This document shows positions 27,093 to 35,725 of a DNA stretch of 64,000 nucleotides, piece by piece (the stretch's first letter is position 1; the number at the start of each line of letters is the position of its first letter). The translations under genes and the position numbers were made by a program. The DNA is from Chryseobacterium indologenes (lineage in GTDB: Bacteria; Bacteroidota; Bacteroidia; Flavobacteriales; Weeksellaceae), in the NCBI RefSeq assembly GCF_002025665.1, contig NZ_CP018786.1, forward strand, positions 1,488,001 through 1,552,000, given 5' to 3'. Under the pieces are notes generated by a model. The model made no database searches, had not been told where the DNA came from, and saw only the letters and a program-made list of their open reading frames with translations.

Positions 27093-29831
27093 TTAAAAAG
27101 AAAAGTTTAAGCCTAAGGAAAATCTTCTCGGAATAGGGTAGATGGCTCCTGCATTGCCTGAATAGACACTTTGGCTGTCTGCATTACCAACTTCCGGATC
27201 TACTCCAGAGAATTTGGTGATGGTAAATAAATTTTCTCCCATGATATAAATATTCGCTGATTTTATTTTCATCTTTTCTGTTAGAGATGCCGGTAAATTA
27301 TATCCTATTCTCAGGGATCTTAACTTGACAAAGCTGGCATCCTCAAGATAACGTGACGAAGGCTTATTTGTTAATGAATTATTGTTGTATAGTGCAGCCG
27401 GATGGGTTGCGATATCTCCCGGCTTTTCCCATCTTGTCCATCCATCTTTTAAAACCATCTGGTTGTAATAAGGATAGGCACCGTCTGAATCAAATAATTC
27501 TCTGTAGGAGTTATACACTTGTCCACCTTGAGAGAAATAAATATTTGCGGCAAGGTAGAAATTTTTAACATTCAGATTAGTGCTTACAGAGCCGTAATAA
27601 TCAGGTGTGGAAGCTCCTACTACTTGTACGGTAGCTAGGTTGTATTTTGAGGTTGCACTTCTGCTTCCGTCCGGATTAATTACCTCCCATTGTCCTTCAC
27701 CATTGTCAGGATTTACACCTAACCACTTTCTCATATAGAAAGAGTTAACATCATATCCTTGTATAGCTACATGATAATTCTCTAATACCTGTGTACTGTT
27801 GTTTCGGGTAGAAAGTACACTGTTTTTATAGGTGCTGATATTGAACCCCAGATCCCAGTTGATATCTTTGGAGCGGATAATGGAATAATTGACATTGAAC
27901 TCCCAGCCTTTGTTTTTTACATCGCCGATATTTAGATACTGTCTGTCAACCCCTGTCAATGATGGTAAGGGAACAAGCACCAGTAAATCTTTTGTTTTAT
28001 TATTAAAATAATCAATATTTAAAGTCAGTCTGTTGTTAAATGCCCTGATATCCGTACCGATATTATTCTGATAGATTGATTCCCAGGTTAGCCCAGGGTT
28101 TCCGAGCTGGTACCATGTGGCTCCTATCTCTCCGTTATACTTCTCTGTAAGTCTATATAGGTCCTGCCATCCGTAATCCGGACTGGGTGTATTTCCTACA
28201 AGCCCTCTGCTTGCTCGTAATTTCCATTCATTAACAGGTTTTACTTTGAAAAAATTTTCTTTATGAATATTCCATCCCACACTATATGCATAGAATAAAC
28301 CGTTTCTTTTGTTAGCACCGAATGCAGAAGATGATTCGCTTCTTAAAGACCCCTGGATAAAATATTTTTTATCATATACATACTCTGTGTTAAACAGGAG
28401 TGCATTATAAGCGCGGTCAAGCTTTCGCCCTGTTGGCTTTTGTCCTGTGGTTGCTCCAGTATTAAAAACATCTGTACCAGGTACTACGCCATAAACACCT
28501 GCTCTTGATGACTTATAGAATCTGTCGGTGTATTCATACGCAGCTAATGCGTTGATGTTATGATTTCCAAAATCTTTGTCAAATCTCAGCATCTGGTTGA
28601 AAAATTTGCTGATATCTCTTTGATAGTTTTCTGTTAGCCCCCCTTTATTACTTGTTCCACTGATCGATCTGGGATCGGTATAGTACATGTCATCATAGTT
28701 TTTGTAGGTAACATTGTTGGTACTGATGAATTTTAGATAATCAGTAAACCTGACTTCAGCATCCAGATTTCCTATGAGATCCAGTTGATTACTTTTGCCA
28801 TAGTTCCATTGAAGGTCATAAAGGTAACTGCTTTTATCTCTTCCATACCAATCTGCGTAATCCTCATCCACCCGGATCAGATTTCCATTGGCATCTCTGG
28901 GATTGTCCCATGGCATATTAAGGTACATCTGATAAAGAGAAGCCTGAGTATCTTTTCCTGTGGTATATGATAAGCTGACTTTGGGTTTCAGTATCAACCA
29001 AGGCTTTATGGTCTGTTCATGGTTGATTCTGAATGAGAGTCTATTGTATTCATCTCCTTTTATTGTTCCGGTTTCATTATAATAATTTCCTGAAATATAG
29101 GTTTTGGAATGGTCTGATCCACCTCTGAAATCAATAGTGTAATTTTGTACAACTCCTGTTTGTGTACCGCCTTTCAGCCAGTTGTAGCCATCGTTTCTAA
29201 GGGTTTTAGGGATTTCAGGTGCTCCTTTTAATGAGGTGAAATAATCATACAGCTGCGTTCCGTTCATAAGCTTGAAACGCCCGTTGTTAAACACATTAAA
29301 AGAATTATTAAGAGATGCACTTAATGTTCCTTTTCCTGAATTTCCTGATTTGGTAAACACCTGTACAATACCATTTGCAGCTTTAGAGCCATACAAGGCT
29401 GTAGAAGCGGCATCTTTTAAGATATTGATACTTTCAATCTGATTGGGGTCCAGATTGGGGGCATAGGGCATTACTACGCCATCCACTACCCAAAGGGCAG
29501 AACTAGGGCCATTGATCGTAGAAGTACCCCTGATTTTTACAGTGGCTACAGAACCTGCAGAACCTCCGCCAGGTAAGATTTGAACGCCAGCGGCTTTTCC
29601 CTGCAGAAGACCTGATACGCTGGGGGTATTGGAATCCTGAAGTTTTTTGTCGGAAATAACAGAAACGGCAGCTGTAAGGCTGGATCTTTTCTGTGCCTTG
29701 TAGCCGATAATTACAATGTCATCAATTTTTTTTTCTTCTAAAGAATCTGTTTTCTTTGTGGTTTGTGCTGCTATAAAACCCGTCATTAAAAAAAAACAGA
29801 CTGATGTCGTTAAGCTTTTTTGTTTTTTCAT
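27093..29831 (-). CDS. SusC/RagA-family TonB-linked outer-membrane transporter (short form)
   Basis: A 912-residue TonB-dependent channel. The signal peptide ends near residue 23 (FIAAQ). The plug domain follows at once (IDDIVIIGYKAQKRSSLTAAVSV, then LLQGKAAGVQILPGGGSAGSVATVKIRG), then a barrel ending in RRFSLGLNFSF. SusC proteins usually have about 1000 residues with an N-terminal carboxypeptidase-regulatory-like domain; that domain is missing here, which explains the short length. SusD is encoded 11 bases downstream. The pair imports an oligomer or peptide, but which one is unknown. Confidence 0.96.
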   Translation of the reverse strand: MKKQKSLTTSVCFFLMTGFIAAQTTKKTDSLEEKKIDDIVIIGYKAQKRSSLTAAVSVISDKKLQDSNTPSVSGLLQGKAAGVQILPGGGSAGSVATVKIRGTSTINGPSSALWVVDGVVMPYAPNLDPNQIESINILKDAASTALYGSKAANGIVQVFTKSGNSGKGTLSASLNNSFNVFNNGRFKLMNGTQLYDYFTSLKGAPEIPKTLRNDGYNWLKGGTQTGVVQNYTIDFRGGSDHSKTYISGNYYNETGTIKGDEYNRLSFRINHEQTIKPWLILKPKVSLSYTTGKDTQASLYQMYLNMPWDNPRDANGNLIRVDEDYADWYGRDKSSYLYDLQWNYGKSNQLDLIGNLDAEVRFTDYLKFISTNNVTYKNYDDMYYTDPRSISGTSNKGGLTENYQRDISKFFNQMLRFDKDFGNHNINALAAYEYTDRFYKSSRAGVYGVVPGTDVFNTGATTGQKPTGRKLDRAYNALLFNTEYVYDKKYFIQGSLRSESSSAFGANKRNGLFYAYSVGWNIHKENFFKVKPVNEWKLRASRGLVGNTPSPDYGWQDLYRLTEKYNGEIGATWYQLGNPGLTWESIYQNNIGTDIRAFNNRLTLNIDYFNNKTKDLLVLVPLPSLTGVDRQYLNIGDVKNKGWEFNVNYSIIRSKDINWDLGFNISTYKNSVLSTRNNSTQVLENYHVAIQGYDVNSFYMRKWLGVNPDNGEGQWEVINPDGSRSATSKYNLATVQVVGASTPDYYGSVSTNLNVKNFYLAANIYFSQGGQVYNSYRELFDSDGAYPYYNQMVLKDGWTRWEKPGDIATHPAALYNNNSLTNKPSSRYLEDASFVKLRSLRIGYNLPASLTEKMKIKSANIYIMGENLFTITKFSGVDPEVGNADSQSVYSGNAGAIYPIPRRFSLGLNFSF

Positions 29832-30074
29832 ACATATTTAGGTGATGGTAATGTCGCTAATGTACAAAAAACAATGTATCGGTGCTGTGTGTGTGTTAAA
29901 AAATGTTAAACAATGTGTTTTGTTTTATTTTTGAATGTAAATATTTAATTTTTATTTATTCTTTTATGTAAAATATTTTCAAAAAAACAAATTTTAACTT
30001 ATGAATCTAAAGAAGAATGAGTATAACTTAACGAGAATGATTGTGAAAAACATGGATCATCACTACAAGTACAA

Positions 30075-30105
30075 TAAAAAAAGCTCCGGATTTCGGAACT
30101 TTTTT
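30075..30105 (-). terminator. Hairpin terminator after the ZIP transporter gene
   Basis: AAAAAAG-C-TCCG pairs with CGGA-A-CTTTTTT (one mismatch) around GATTT; on the minus strand it ends in a T-run. It starts a few bases after the ZIP stop. Confidence 0.7.
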
Positions 30106-30109
30106 ATTT

Positions 30110-30841
30110 TTAATGAGAATGAGCAGCGGCAGGATGTTGATGGAAAACATGCATCATGAGTGCAAGTGAAACTCCTAAGACAACCAGTCCGATCTTTACC
30201 CAATCGATATTGTGATTTTTATTGCTTTCAAAAATGATTACAGATGAAATATGAAGGAAAATTCCTCCTACGATAGCCAGAAAATAGGGCTGAAGATTTG
30301 GATTGAAATAATTTCCTAACAACATTCCCATTGGAGAAGCCAAAGCAAATAAGGCTACAATGAGAATAGAGGGATAAGATGAAGAACTTTTAGATTCTCC
30401 CTTTCTGTTAAATAAAAATGCTCCCAGAATAAATGAAATAGGGAGATTATGAAATACAATTCCCCAAAGGTAAGGTGACATTTCATGCTGCTCATTAGCC
30501 AAAGGAATCCCTTCAATAAAAGCATGAATGAATAGTCCTACCATTAAAGCAACGGGAAGAATATTATGTTCACTATGATGATGGAAGTGTCCGTGTTCAA
30601 AACCTTTGGTAAGTGCTTCCAGAATCATCTGGAGAAGAACCCCTGCAATTACAAATATCCCAAGATTATTGCTTCCCGCAGAAGTGTAAACCTGCGGAAA
30701 AACTTCGTTGAGACATATCGTAATCAAAAAACCGGCACTTAATATCAGTAAGTTTTTAGCCAGTTTTTCTTTTTTACCAAAGTGTTTTCCCAGGAATACT
30801 CCTGTTACGACACTTAAAATCAGTAAAAGTACTGTTGTCAT
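30110..30841 (-). CDS. ZIP-family divalent metal transporter
   Basis: A 243-residue inner-membrane protein that moves Zn2+ or related metals. Metal-site helices are clear: MVGLFIHAFIEGIPLANEQH and GIVFHNLPISFILGAFLF carry the His-Glu and His-Asn pairs of ZIP helices IV and V. There is a His-rich loop (GFEHGHFHHHSEHN) and a His-rich C-terminus (HVFHQHPAAAHSH). Seven to eight membrane segments are visible. Its start overlaps the stop of the upstream methyltransferase gene by one base, so translation is coupled. Confidence 0.93.
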   Translation of the reverse strand: MTTVLLLILSVVTGVFLGKHFGKKEKLAKNLLILSAGFLITICLNEVFPQVYTSAGSNNLGIFVIAGVLLQMILEALTKGFEHGHFHHHSEHNILPVALMVGLFIHAFIEGIPLANEQHEMSPYLWGIVFHNLPISFILGAFLFNRKGESKSSSSYPSILIVALFALASPMGMLLGNYFNPNLQPYFLAIVGGIFLHISSVIIFESNKNHNIDWVKIGLVVLGVSLALMMHVFHQHPAAAHSH

Positions 30842-31566
30842 TATTTTTTCTTAAATAAATTGATGCATCGCGGGGAATTTTCTTTCCTAAATTCATTTAG
30901 CTGATAATCTCCCCAGATTTTTATTCTTTCAAATCCACATTCAGACGCATAGGCATGAATGGCTTCTAAGGTATGAAGTTTTACTTTTTCAAAAAAATGA
31001 AACGGCTTACCGTCAGCCTCAAAACGAATATCTTTAATGATATGCCTGCCTTCAATCTTTTTTAAGATTTTGAACTCAATATCGCCGCGGGTTATTGTGG
31101 TTTCAGGAACTAAGGTATTTCTTACAAATTCTTCATTCAGATAATCCAGTACAAAATATCCTCCTGGTTTTAAAGCATTGTAAACCGATTGGAATACTTT
31201 TTTATCATCGCTTTCATTGTCAAAATATCCAAAGCTTGTAAATAAATTGAATACAGCATCCATTGGATCCGCATCAATAGGGTTTCTCATATCATGAACT
31301 TCAAAAAGTAAAGTTTGATTTTCGTACTGTTTGTCAGATTCAATACTTTGTCTTGAAAGGTCAAGTCCTAAAACATCATACCCTAATTTATTAAGGAAAA
31401 CAGAGTGTCTTCCTTTACCACAGGCAAGATCTATGATTTTCGACTGAGGCGGAAGCTGAAGGTCCGCAGTGAGCTTTGTAATGAAGTTTTCAGCTTCAGT
31501 ATAGTCTCTGTTGCTATAAAGCAAATGATAATAAGGGGTATCAAACCAAGATTCAAACCATTCCAT
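30841..31566 (-). CDS. Class I SAM-dependent methyltransferase
   Basis: A 241-residue methyltransferase. Motif I is IIDLACGKGRHSVFLNKLGYDVLGLDLS, broken here into the SAM-binding loop DLACGKG and the acidic end of strand two (LGLDLS). Later motifs are FNLFTSFGYF and LKPGGYFVLDYLN. The substrate cannot be told; small-molecule methylation is likely. The start lies 4 bases after a TATTTTTG box, so the message may be leaderless. It is followed by the ZIP gene with a one-base overlap. Confidence 0.88.
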   Translation of the reverse strand: MEWFESWFDTPYYHLLYSNRDYTEAENFITKLTADLQLPPQSKIIDLACGKGRHSVFLNKLGYDVLGLDLSRQSIESDKQYENQTLLFEVHDMRNPIDADPMDAVFNLFTSFGYFDNESDDKKVFQSVYNALKPGGYFVLDYLNEEFVRNTLVPETTITRGDIEFKILKKIEGRHIIKDIRFEADGKPFHFFEKVKLHTLEAIHAYASECGFERIKIWGDYQLNEFRKENSPRCINLFKKK

Positions 31567-31570
31567 AATG

Positions 31571-31604
31571 CAAAAATAACTAAATTTGTGCGGTTAAAAG
31601 CAAA
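31571..31604 (-). promoter_or_regulatory. Promoter of the methyltransferase-ZIP operon, probably leaderless
   Basis: On the minus strand TTTG (31604-31601), 22 bases, then TATTTTTG (31578-31571). The ATG at 31566 begins only 4 bases after the box, about where transcription should start. Confidence 0.45.
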
Positions 31605-31703
31605 GTATTTTACAACATTAAGAGATTGAAAAATTCAATTGGACAAGAAGTTGGATGGCTAATCTTTTAATTTTTAAAGCTTTAAATCTTTTAATTCAAA
31701 CTT

Positions 31704-32870
31704 ATGGATACAGAAAATATTAAAATACAGATAAAAACATTCTTCGGATTGGAGCAGATTCTGGCGGAAGAAATCAAAAAATTAGGGGGAAGAAATGTTG
31801 AAATTAAAAACAGAGCGGTAAATTGTGAAGGAGATCTTGGTTTTCTTTATAAAATCAATTACTCTGCGAGAACAGCGTTGAAAATTCTGGTACCAATCCA
31901 TGAATTCAAAGCTTTTAATCAACACCAATTTTATGACAGATTGTTCAAATTTGAATGGGAAAACTTTATGGATGTTGATCAGTCTTTCTCTATTGATGCT
32001 ACGGTCAATTCTGAAACCTTCAAACATTCTCAGTTTGTAACTTTAAAAATGAAGGATGCTATCGTGGATTATTTCCAGGAAAAATTCAAAAGACGTCCGA
32101 ATGTAGAAACAAGAAATCCGGATATCAAATTCCACCTTCACATAGACAGAGAATTGGTCATGATTTCAATGGATTCTTCAGGAGATCCTTTGTTTAAAAG
32201 AGGGTATAGAAGAGAGCAAGGTGAAGCTCCTATCAATGAAGTACTGGCAAGTGGAATGCTTCAGTTGGCAGGCTGGGACGGAAAAGGAAATTTCCTAGAT
32301 CCAATGTGTGGTTCCGGAACATTATTGATTGAAGCAGCAATGATTGCGATGGATCTTCCGGCTCAGATTTTCAGAAAGAGATTCGGATTCCAGAACTGGA
32401 ATAACTATGATGCAGATTTATTTGCAAAAATCAAAGAATTCAGAATTAACAGAGTAAGACAATTTGATGGAAAAATTGTTGGGTATGACATTGATGCAAG
32501 AATGCTGAATGCTGCAAGAATGAATGTAGAAGCAGCAGAAATGGAAGATGTTATTGAGATTAAAAAACAGAACTTCTTTGATTCTAAAAAAGAACTTTTC
32601 CCATTATTAATGGTATTCAATCCTCCATATGATGAAAGAATTTCCATTAATGATGATGATTTCTACAAGAAAATAGGAGATACTTTTAAAACGCATTACC
32701 CGAATACACTGGCCTGGCTGATCTCTTCTGATCTTGAAGCGGTGAAGAAAATCGGTTTACGTCCTTCAAGAAAGATCAAACTTTTCAACGGAAAACTGGA
32801 AACGAGATTTTTACAGTACGAAATGTATGAAGGAACAAAAAAGGTACATAAGTTAGAGGAGAATAAATAG
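31704..32870 (+). CDS. THUMP-domain rRNA methyltransferase, RlmL-like (23S rRNA m2G)
   Basis: A 388-residue RNA methyltransferase. The N-terminal part (about 1-160) is the THUMP RNA-binding domain (FFGLEQILAEEIKKLGG at the start). The Rossmann domain carries FLDPMCGSGTLLIEAAMIA for SAM binding, and the catalytic motif NPPY in LLMVFNPPYDERI. The layout matches the N-terminal methyltransferase of E. coli RlmL, which makes m2G2445 in 23S rRNA; the exact base here is inferred. The last 24 codons and the spacer after the stop recur at 33319-33420 as a diverged copy. Confidence 0.9.
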   Translation: MDTENIKIQIKTFFGLEQILAEEIKKLGGRNVEIKNRAVNCEGDLGFLYKINYSARTALKILVPIHEFKAFNQHQFYDRLFKFEWENFMDVDQSFSIDATVNSETFKHSQFVTLKMKDAIVDYFQEKFKRRPNVETRNPDIKFHLHIDRELVMISMDSSGDPLFKRGYRREQGEAPINEVLASGMLQLAGWDGKGNFLDPMCGSGTLLIEAAMIAMDLPAQIFRKRFGFQNWNNYDADLFAKIKEFRINRVRQFDGKIVGYDIDARMLNAARMNVEAAEMEDVIEIKKQNFFDSKKELFPLLMVFNPPYDERISINDDDFYKKIGDTFKTHYPNTLAWLISSDLEAVKKIGLRPSRKIKLFNGKLETRFLQYEMYEGTKKVHKLEENK

Positions 32871-32889
32871 GATTTAAAATAATAAACTG

Positions 32890-33312
32890 ATGTTATTAGA
32901 TCTATTGGGAATAATTGCAGACGCATTGGGATTGCTTAGCTCGGGCTTGGGCTCGTCAAGTTCAACCTCTGACAGAAAGAGTCTTAATTATGATGAAAAA
33001 CCTCTAAAAAAGGAATCAAAAAGATCTAAATATTTTACTGAGAAAGTAAGTGCTGTAGCTTTGGTGCTAGCGGCATTTGGGCTTTTTATTGTTTTTAAAG
33101 ATCCTTTACCGGTACAACACTATACACAAACCTTAGTGGTAGCTTGTTTAATAGGAACTGCTATTTCGCTGTTAGTGTTTTTTGTTCTCTATGTTTTGGA
33201 ACTTTATTACTTTAAAACCTTGTTCGAATTGCTCTTTTTCAGTTGTTCAGTAATAATTTTCTTTATTTCTGTAATATTATATGTGTACTTTAAGTCAGGA
33301 TGGTTTATATAA
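32890..33312 (+). CDS. Hypothetical small membrane protein (paralogue of the 33417 gene)
   Basis: A 140-residue protein I do not recognise. Residues 1-18 are hydrophobic (LLDLLGIIADALGLL), followed by a Ser-rich then Lys-rich stretch (about 19-46). Three hydrophobic helices follow (about 50-70, 80-104 and 112-135). It begins 20 bases after the RlmL-like gene. The first 50 residues resemble the 59-residue product encoded at 33417 (GLLSSG... with RKSLN). A short tail of rlmL sequence begins 7 bases after its stop, so the gene sits inside a rearranged block and may have arrived with it. Confidence 0.75.
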   Translation: MLLDLLGIIADALGLLSSGLGSSSSTSDRKSLNYDEKPLKKESKRSKYFTEKVSAVALVLAAFGLFIVFKDPLPVQHYTQTLVVACLIGTAISLLVFFVLYVLELYYFKTLFELLFFSCSVIIFFISVILYVYFKSGWFI

Positions 33313-33318
33313 CAGAAC

Positions 33319-33416
33319 AAAACCGGAAACAGAATTTTTACCCTACGAAATGTATGAGGGAACGAAGAAAGTACATAAACTGGAGGAGAATAAGTAGGAT
33401 TTAAAATAATAAACTG
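33319..33416 (+). pseudogene. Orphan copy of the rlmL 3' end plus its spacer
   Basis: The 102 bases at 33319-33420 align without gaps to 32792-32893, the end of the RlmL-like gene plus its spacer and the next ATG. I count 14 differences, all in the coding part. Eight codons differ silently and three change the residue (L to P, R to E, Q to P); the 26 bases from the stop codon onward are identical. The copy still reads YEMYEGTKKVHKLEENK then stop, but has no gene body. Mostly silent changes suggest it came from a working homologous gene, not from local duplication followed by decay. Confidence 0.8.
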
Positions 33417-33596
33417 ATGTCGTGGAATTTTTTTGACATATTTGATGTAGTTTTTGATTTATTCGGTCTGTTGGGTTCTGGATCAAAATCGTCACGTTCA
33501 AAATCACCTTCGAAACCTGAAAGAAAAGCTTTAAATCATAATGTAATATATCAAAAGAAGGATTCAAAAGATCCGGATAGTTTACCGAAAAAATAA
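33417..33596 (+). CDS. Hypothetical 59-residue protein, truncated paralogue of the 32890 product
   Basis: The reading frame begins with the ATG supplied by the duplicated spacer and encodes MSWNFFDIFDVVFDLFGLLG followed by a Ser/Lys-rich tail ending DSLPKK. It parallels the first 50 residues of the 140-residue neighbour (hydrophobic start, GLLGSGS, basic Ser-rich stretch, RKALN), but lacks the three membrane helices. It could be a natural short form or a remnant. Its position after an identical spacer suggests that both genes entered the same site. A strong terminator follows. Confidence 0.55.
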   Translation: MSWNFFDIFDVVFDLFGLLGSGSKSSRSKSPSKPERKALNHNVIYQKKDSKDPDSLPKK

Positions 33597-33619
33597 TTCC
33601 AATAGTTATTAAAATAAAA

Positions 33620-33660
33620 AAAATAGGTTGTACTCACGTGGTACAACCTATTTTGTTTTA
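33620..33660. terminator. Strong bidirectional hairpin terminator
   Basis: A perfect 14-bp stem (AAAATAGGTTGTAC / GTACAACCTATTTT) with a 7-base loop, flanked by A- and T-rich runs, between the small-protein gene and the convergent AraC gene. Confidence 0.9.
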
Positions 33661-34464
33661 TCTTGCCAGTGAAGGCGCAAAGCCATACTGTTTTTTAAAG
33701 GCGTGTGAAAAATGGGAGAGATCTTCAAACCCTACTTCCAGAAAAACATCAGAAGGCTTTTTATTCTTTTCCGATAAATGATAATAGGCTAGTTCCAGAC
33801 GTTTTTGAGTAAGCCAACGCTGCGGTGTGGTTTGAAAAATCCTTCTGAAATCACGATTAAAAGTAGATAAACTTCTCCCTGTCAGATACCCGAAGCGTTC
33901 TAATGGCATATTGAACATATAATTCTTCTCCATAAAGTTAATCAGATCTACTTTTCCGGGTTCATCAAAATCTGCAAGTAAAGTATCGATATCAGGATCA
34001 ATTTCCCTTAAAATACTGATGGCTTCAGTGATCTTTAAATGGGCAATATTTTCAGGAAGTGAACCTTCAATTTCAAAATAAGGAACAAGAGAAGCAAGGC
34101 AACTGTTCAAAAGTGGATGTCTGCTAAAACTATAAATGCTGGATTCCCGATGTCCGTTTTTTCTTTCATAGTCAACAGAACTATAAAAATTTTTCAGTCG
34201 TTCTGTGGTAAGATGCATTACTACAGCTTTATGTGGGAGTCCGTCTTTGGGATAATTGATAATCGTGGCCAGATGATTCCTCGGGATCAGAAAAATATCT
34301 CCTGCTTTGAACAAATAAGTTTTGTCTGCCTGAATAATTTTCGTTTCTCCTGATATGAACCATACAAGCATATGGTATTCAAAAACCGTTTCCGTTTTGA
34401 ACAGCTTGTCATCATAACTGGAAATTTTGATATCCGGAGTAAGGTATTGTATCTGGAAATCCAT
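33658..34464 (-). CDS. AraC-family transcriptional regulator
   Basis: A 268-residue regulator. The N-terminal half is a cupin-like sensing domain (YHMLVWFISGETKIIQ, then FKAGDIFLIPRNHLATI). The C-terminal 100 residues hold two helix-turn-helix motifs (NMPLERFGYLTGRSLSTFNRDF and LSHFSHAFKKQYGFAPSLAR). I start at the ATG giving MDFQIQYL, since the longer frame needs a TTG. It lies 39 bases downstream of an SDR oxidoreductase gene on the same strand and probably controls it. A TACATTTG-like -7 box stands 20 bases upstream. Confidence 0.92.
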   Translation of the reverse strand: MDFQIQYLTPDIKISSYDDKLFKTETVFEYHMLVWFISGETKIIQADKTYLFKAGDIFLIPRNHLATIINYPKDGLPHKAVVMHLTTERLKNFYSSVDYERKNGHRESSIYSFSRHPLLNSCLASLVPYFEIEGSLPENIAHLKITEAISILREIDPDIDTLLADFDEPGKVDLINFMEKNYMFNMPLERFGYLTGRSLSTFNRDFRRIFQTTPQRWLTQKRLELAYYHLSEKNKKPSDVFLEVGFEDLSHFSHAFKKQYGFAPSLAR

Positions 34465-34483
34465 TGTCAAAAGTTTTTCATTA

Positions 34484-34491
34484 CAAATGTA
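34484..34491 (-). promoter_or_regulatory. Candidate -7 box of the AraC regulator gene
   Basis: On the minus strand TACATTTG matches TAnnTTTG, 19 bases before the ATG. It lies in the short gap after the SDR gene, so the regulator could have its own promoter. Confidence 0.35.
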
Positions 34492-34503
34492 TTTAAAAAA
34501 CAG

Positions 34504-35517
34504 TTATTGGGTGTTAAATTCAAATCCCAGCATTTCTTCGCTTAATTTCCATAATCGTTCAGCATTGTTTTTGTCGACGGAGTAGGATTGTACTCCTCGA
34601 ATGGTTGCCGGTTCATCAAATCTATGTTCAATTTGTCCTTTGTCTATTTCGGCAATATCACAGTTTTCACAATACACGCCGCCTATTTCGTTAAGTTGAG
34701 GGCTTACAGCGCACCAGATTGTTGTTGCAGCTCCTTGTGGAACGGTTTTTAATCGTGCTTCCACTTCAGGTTTGATATTTCCGTTTTCATCATGTGTTCC
34801 CAGTTGTTTAAAAAGTTCAATAGGTTCTTCTCTACCCAGATCAGTTCCGTATACAGAACCCGGATGAAGTGAATACGCTCTGATATTGAATTCTTTTCCT
34901 CTTTCATCAAGTTCTACGGCAAACAGATTACAAGCTGTTTTGGATTGTCCGTATCCGGAAAGGGTATCGTAATCTCTTTTTTCAAAATTAGGATCTTCAA
35001 AATGAAACGAAGCCATCTGATGTCCGTAGGAAGAAACATTGATAACCCTTGCACCATTGGCTTTTTTCAGAGCGGGCCATAATCTTGAGGTAAGATGAAA
35101 TTGCCCAAAATAATTAGTGGCCAGTTGAGATTCAAAACCTCTGCTGTCTCTGCGGAGTGGTACCCACATGATTCCTGCATTATTAATGAGAAGATCAAGG
35201 CTTCTGCCTGATGCTACAAATTTTTCTGCAAAAGCATTTATGGATGCCGGATCCATCAGATCCATTTTTTCAAGTTCAAAATTTTCAATTCCCGTAAGAT
35301 TTTTCCTCGCTTTTTCGATATCTCTTGCGGGAATAATAATATGCGCACCGGCTGAAGCAAGAACTTTGGTGGTTTCAAGTCCAATGCCTGCATAACCACC
35401 AGTAATGATGGCTGTTTTTCCGGTAAGATCGATTCCTTTAATAACTTCCTGAGCTGTTGAAGATGCATCAAAACCTGAGTGAATAGGTTGCTGGAATGTG
35501 CTGATTATTGTTTCCAT
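34504..35517 (-). CDS. Short-chain dehydrogenase/reductase (SDR)
   Basis: A 337-residue NAD(P)-dependent oxidoreductase. The cofactor motif is TGGYAGIG at 39-46, NNAG is at 112-115, a catalytic serine lies at 162-163 and YGQSK gives Tyr189 and Lys193. At 337 residues it is of the long SDR type resembling retinol dehydrogenases and WW-domain oxidoreductases. The substrate is unknown. It has a TAATTTTG box 25 bases upstream (35543-35550 on the minus strand) and is followed by an AraC regulator gene. Confidence 0.92.
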   Translation of the reverse strand: METIISTFQQPIHSGFDASSTAQEVIKGIDLTGKTAIITGGYAGIGLETTKVLASAGAHIIIPARDIEKARKNLTGIENFELEKMDLMDPASINAFAEKFVASGRSLDLLINNAGIMWVPLRRDSRGFESQLATNYFGQFHLTSRLWPALKKANGARVINVSSYGHQMASFHFEDPNFEKRDYDTLSGYGQSKTACNLFAVELDERGKEFNIRAYSLHPGSVYGTDLGREEPIELFKQLGTHDENGNIKPEVEARLKTVPQGAATTIWCAVSPQLNEIGGVYCENCDIAEIDKGQIEHRFDEPATIRGVQSYSVDKNNAERLWKLSEEMLGFEFNTQ

Positions 35518-35542
35518 TTTTTATTGGTTTAAATTTCTATAG

Positions 35543-35550
35543 CAAAATTA
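35543..35550 (-). promoter_or_regulatory. Candidate -7 box of the SDR gene
   Basis: On the minus strand TAATTTTG matches TAnnTTTG, 25 bases before the SDR start. Confidence 0.4.
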
Positions 35551-35680
35551 GGAGGGATTTTTCATGTTTATTTTGTTTAAAATGTCAAATGACTTGGCTC
35601 AGAATTTCATTTGTAATCTCCATGTATGAAGGCAGATAAAATTTTCTATCGTTAATTTATCTGAATAAGCTGTTAAACTG

Positions 35681-35712
35681 TTTGTAGGTTGTTCTGCGAA
35701 TAAGTAATTTTG
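35681..35712 (+). promoter_or_regulatory. Promoter of the glycosyltransferase gene (-33 and -7 boxes)
   Basis: TTTG (35681-35684), 20 bases, then TAATTTTG (35705-35712) is a full match to the Bacteroidota consensus. The TTG start codon follows 13 bases after the box, which supports that unusual start. Confidence 0.7.
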
Positions 35713-35725
35713 AAAAATTTTCAAT

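Noticed and set aside
25429..29831. The SusCD pair as a polysaccharide utilisation locus
   Set aside because: No glycoside hydrolase, lyase or regulator is present nearby; only the transporter pair can be supported.
30001..30159. Frame of about 52 codons starting ATG AAT CTA on the plus strand before the ZIP gene
   Set aside because: It reads through the ZIP terminator hairpin and into the end of the ZIP gene on the opposite strand; composition is not protein-like.
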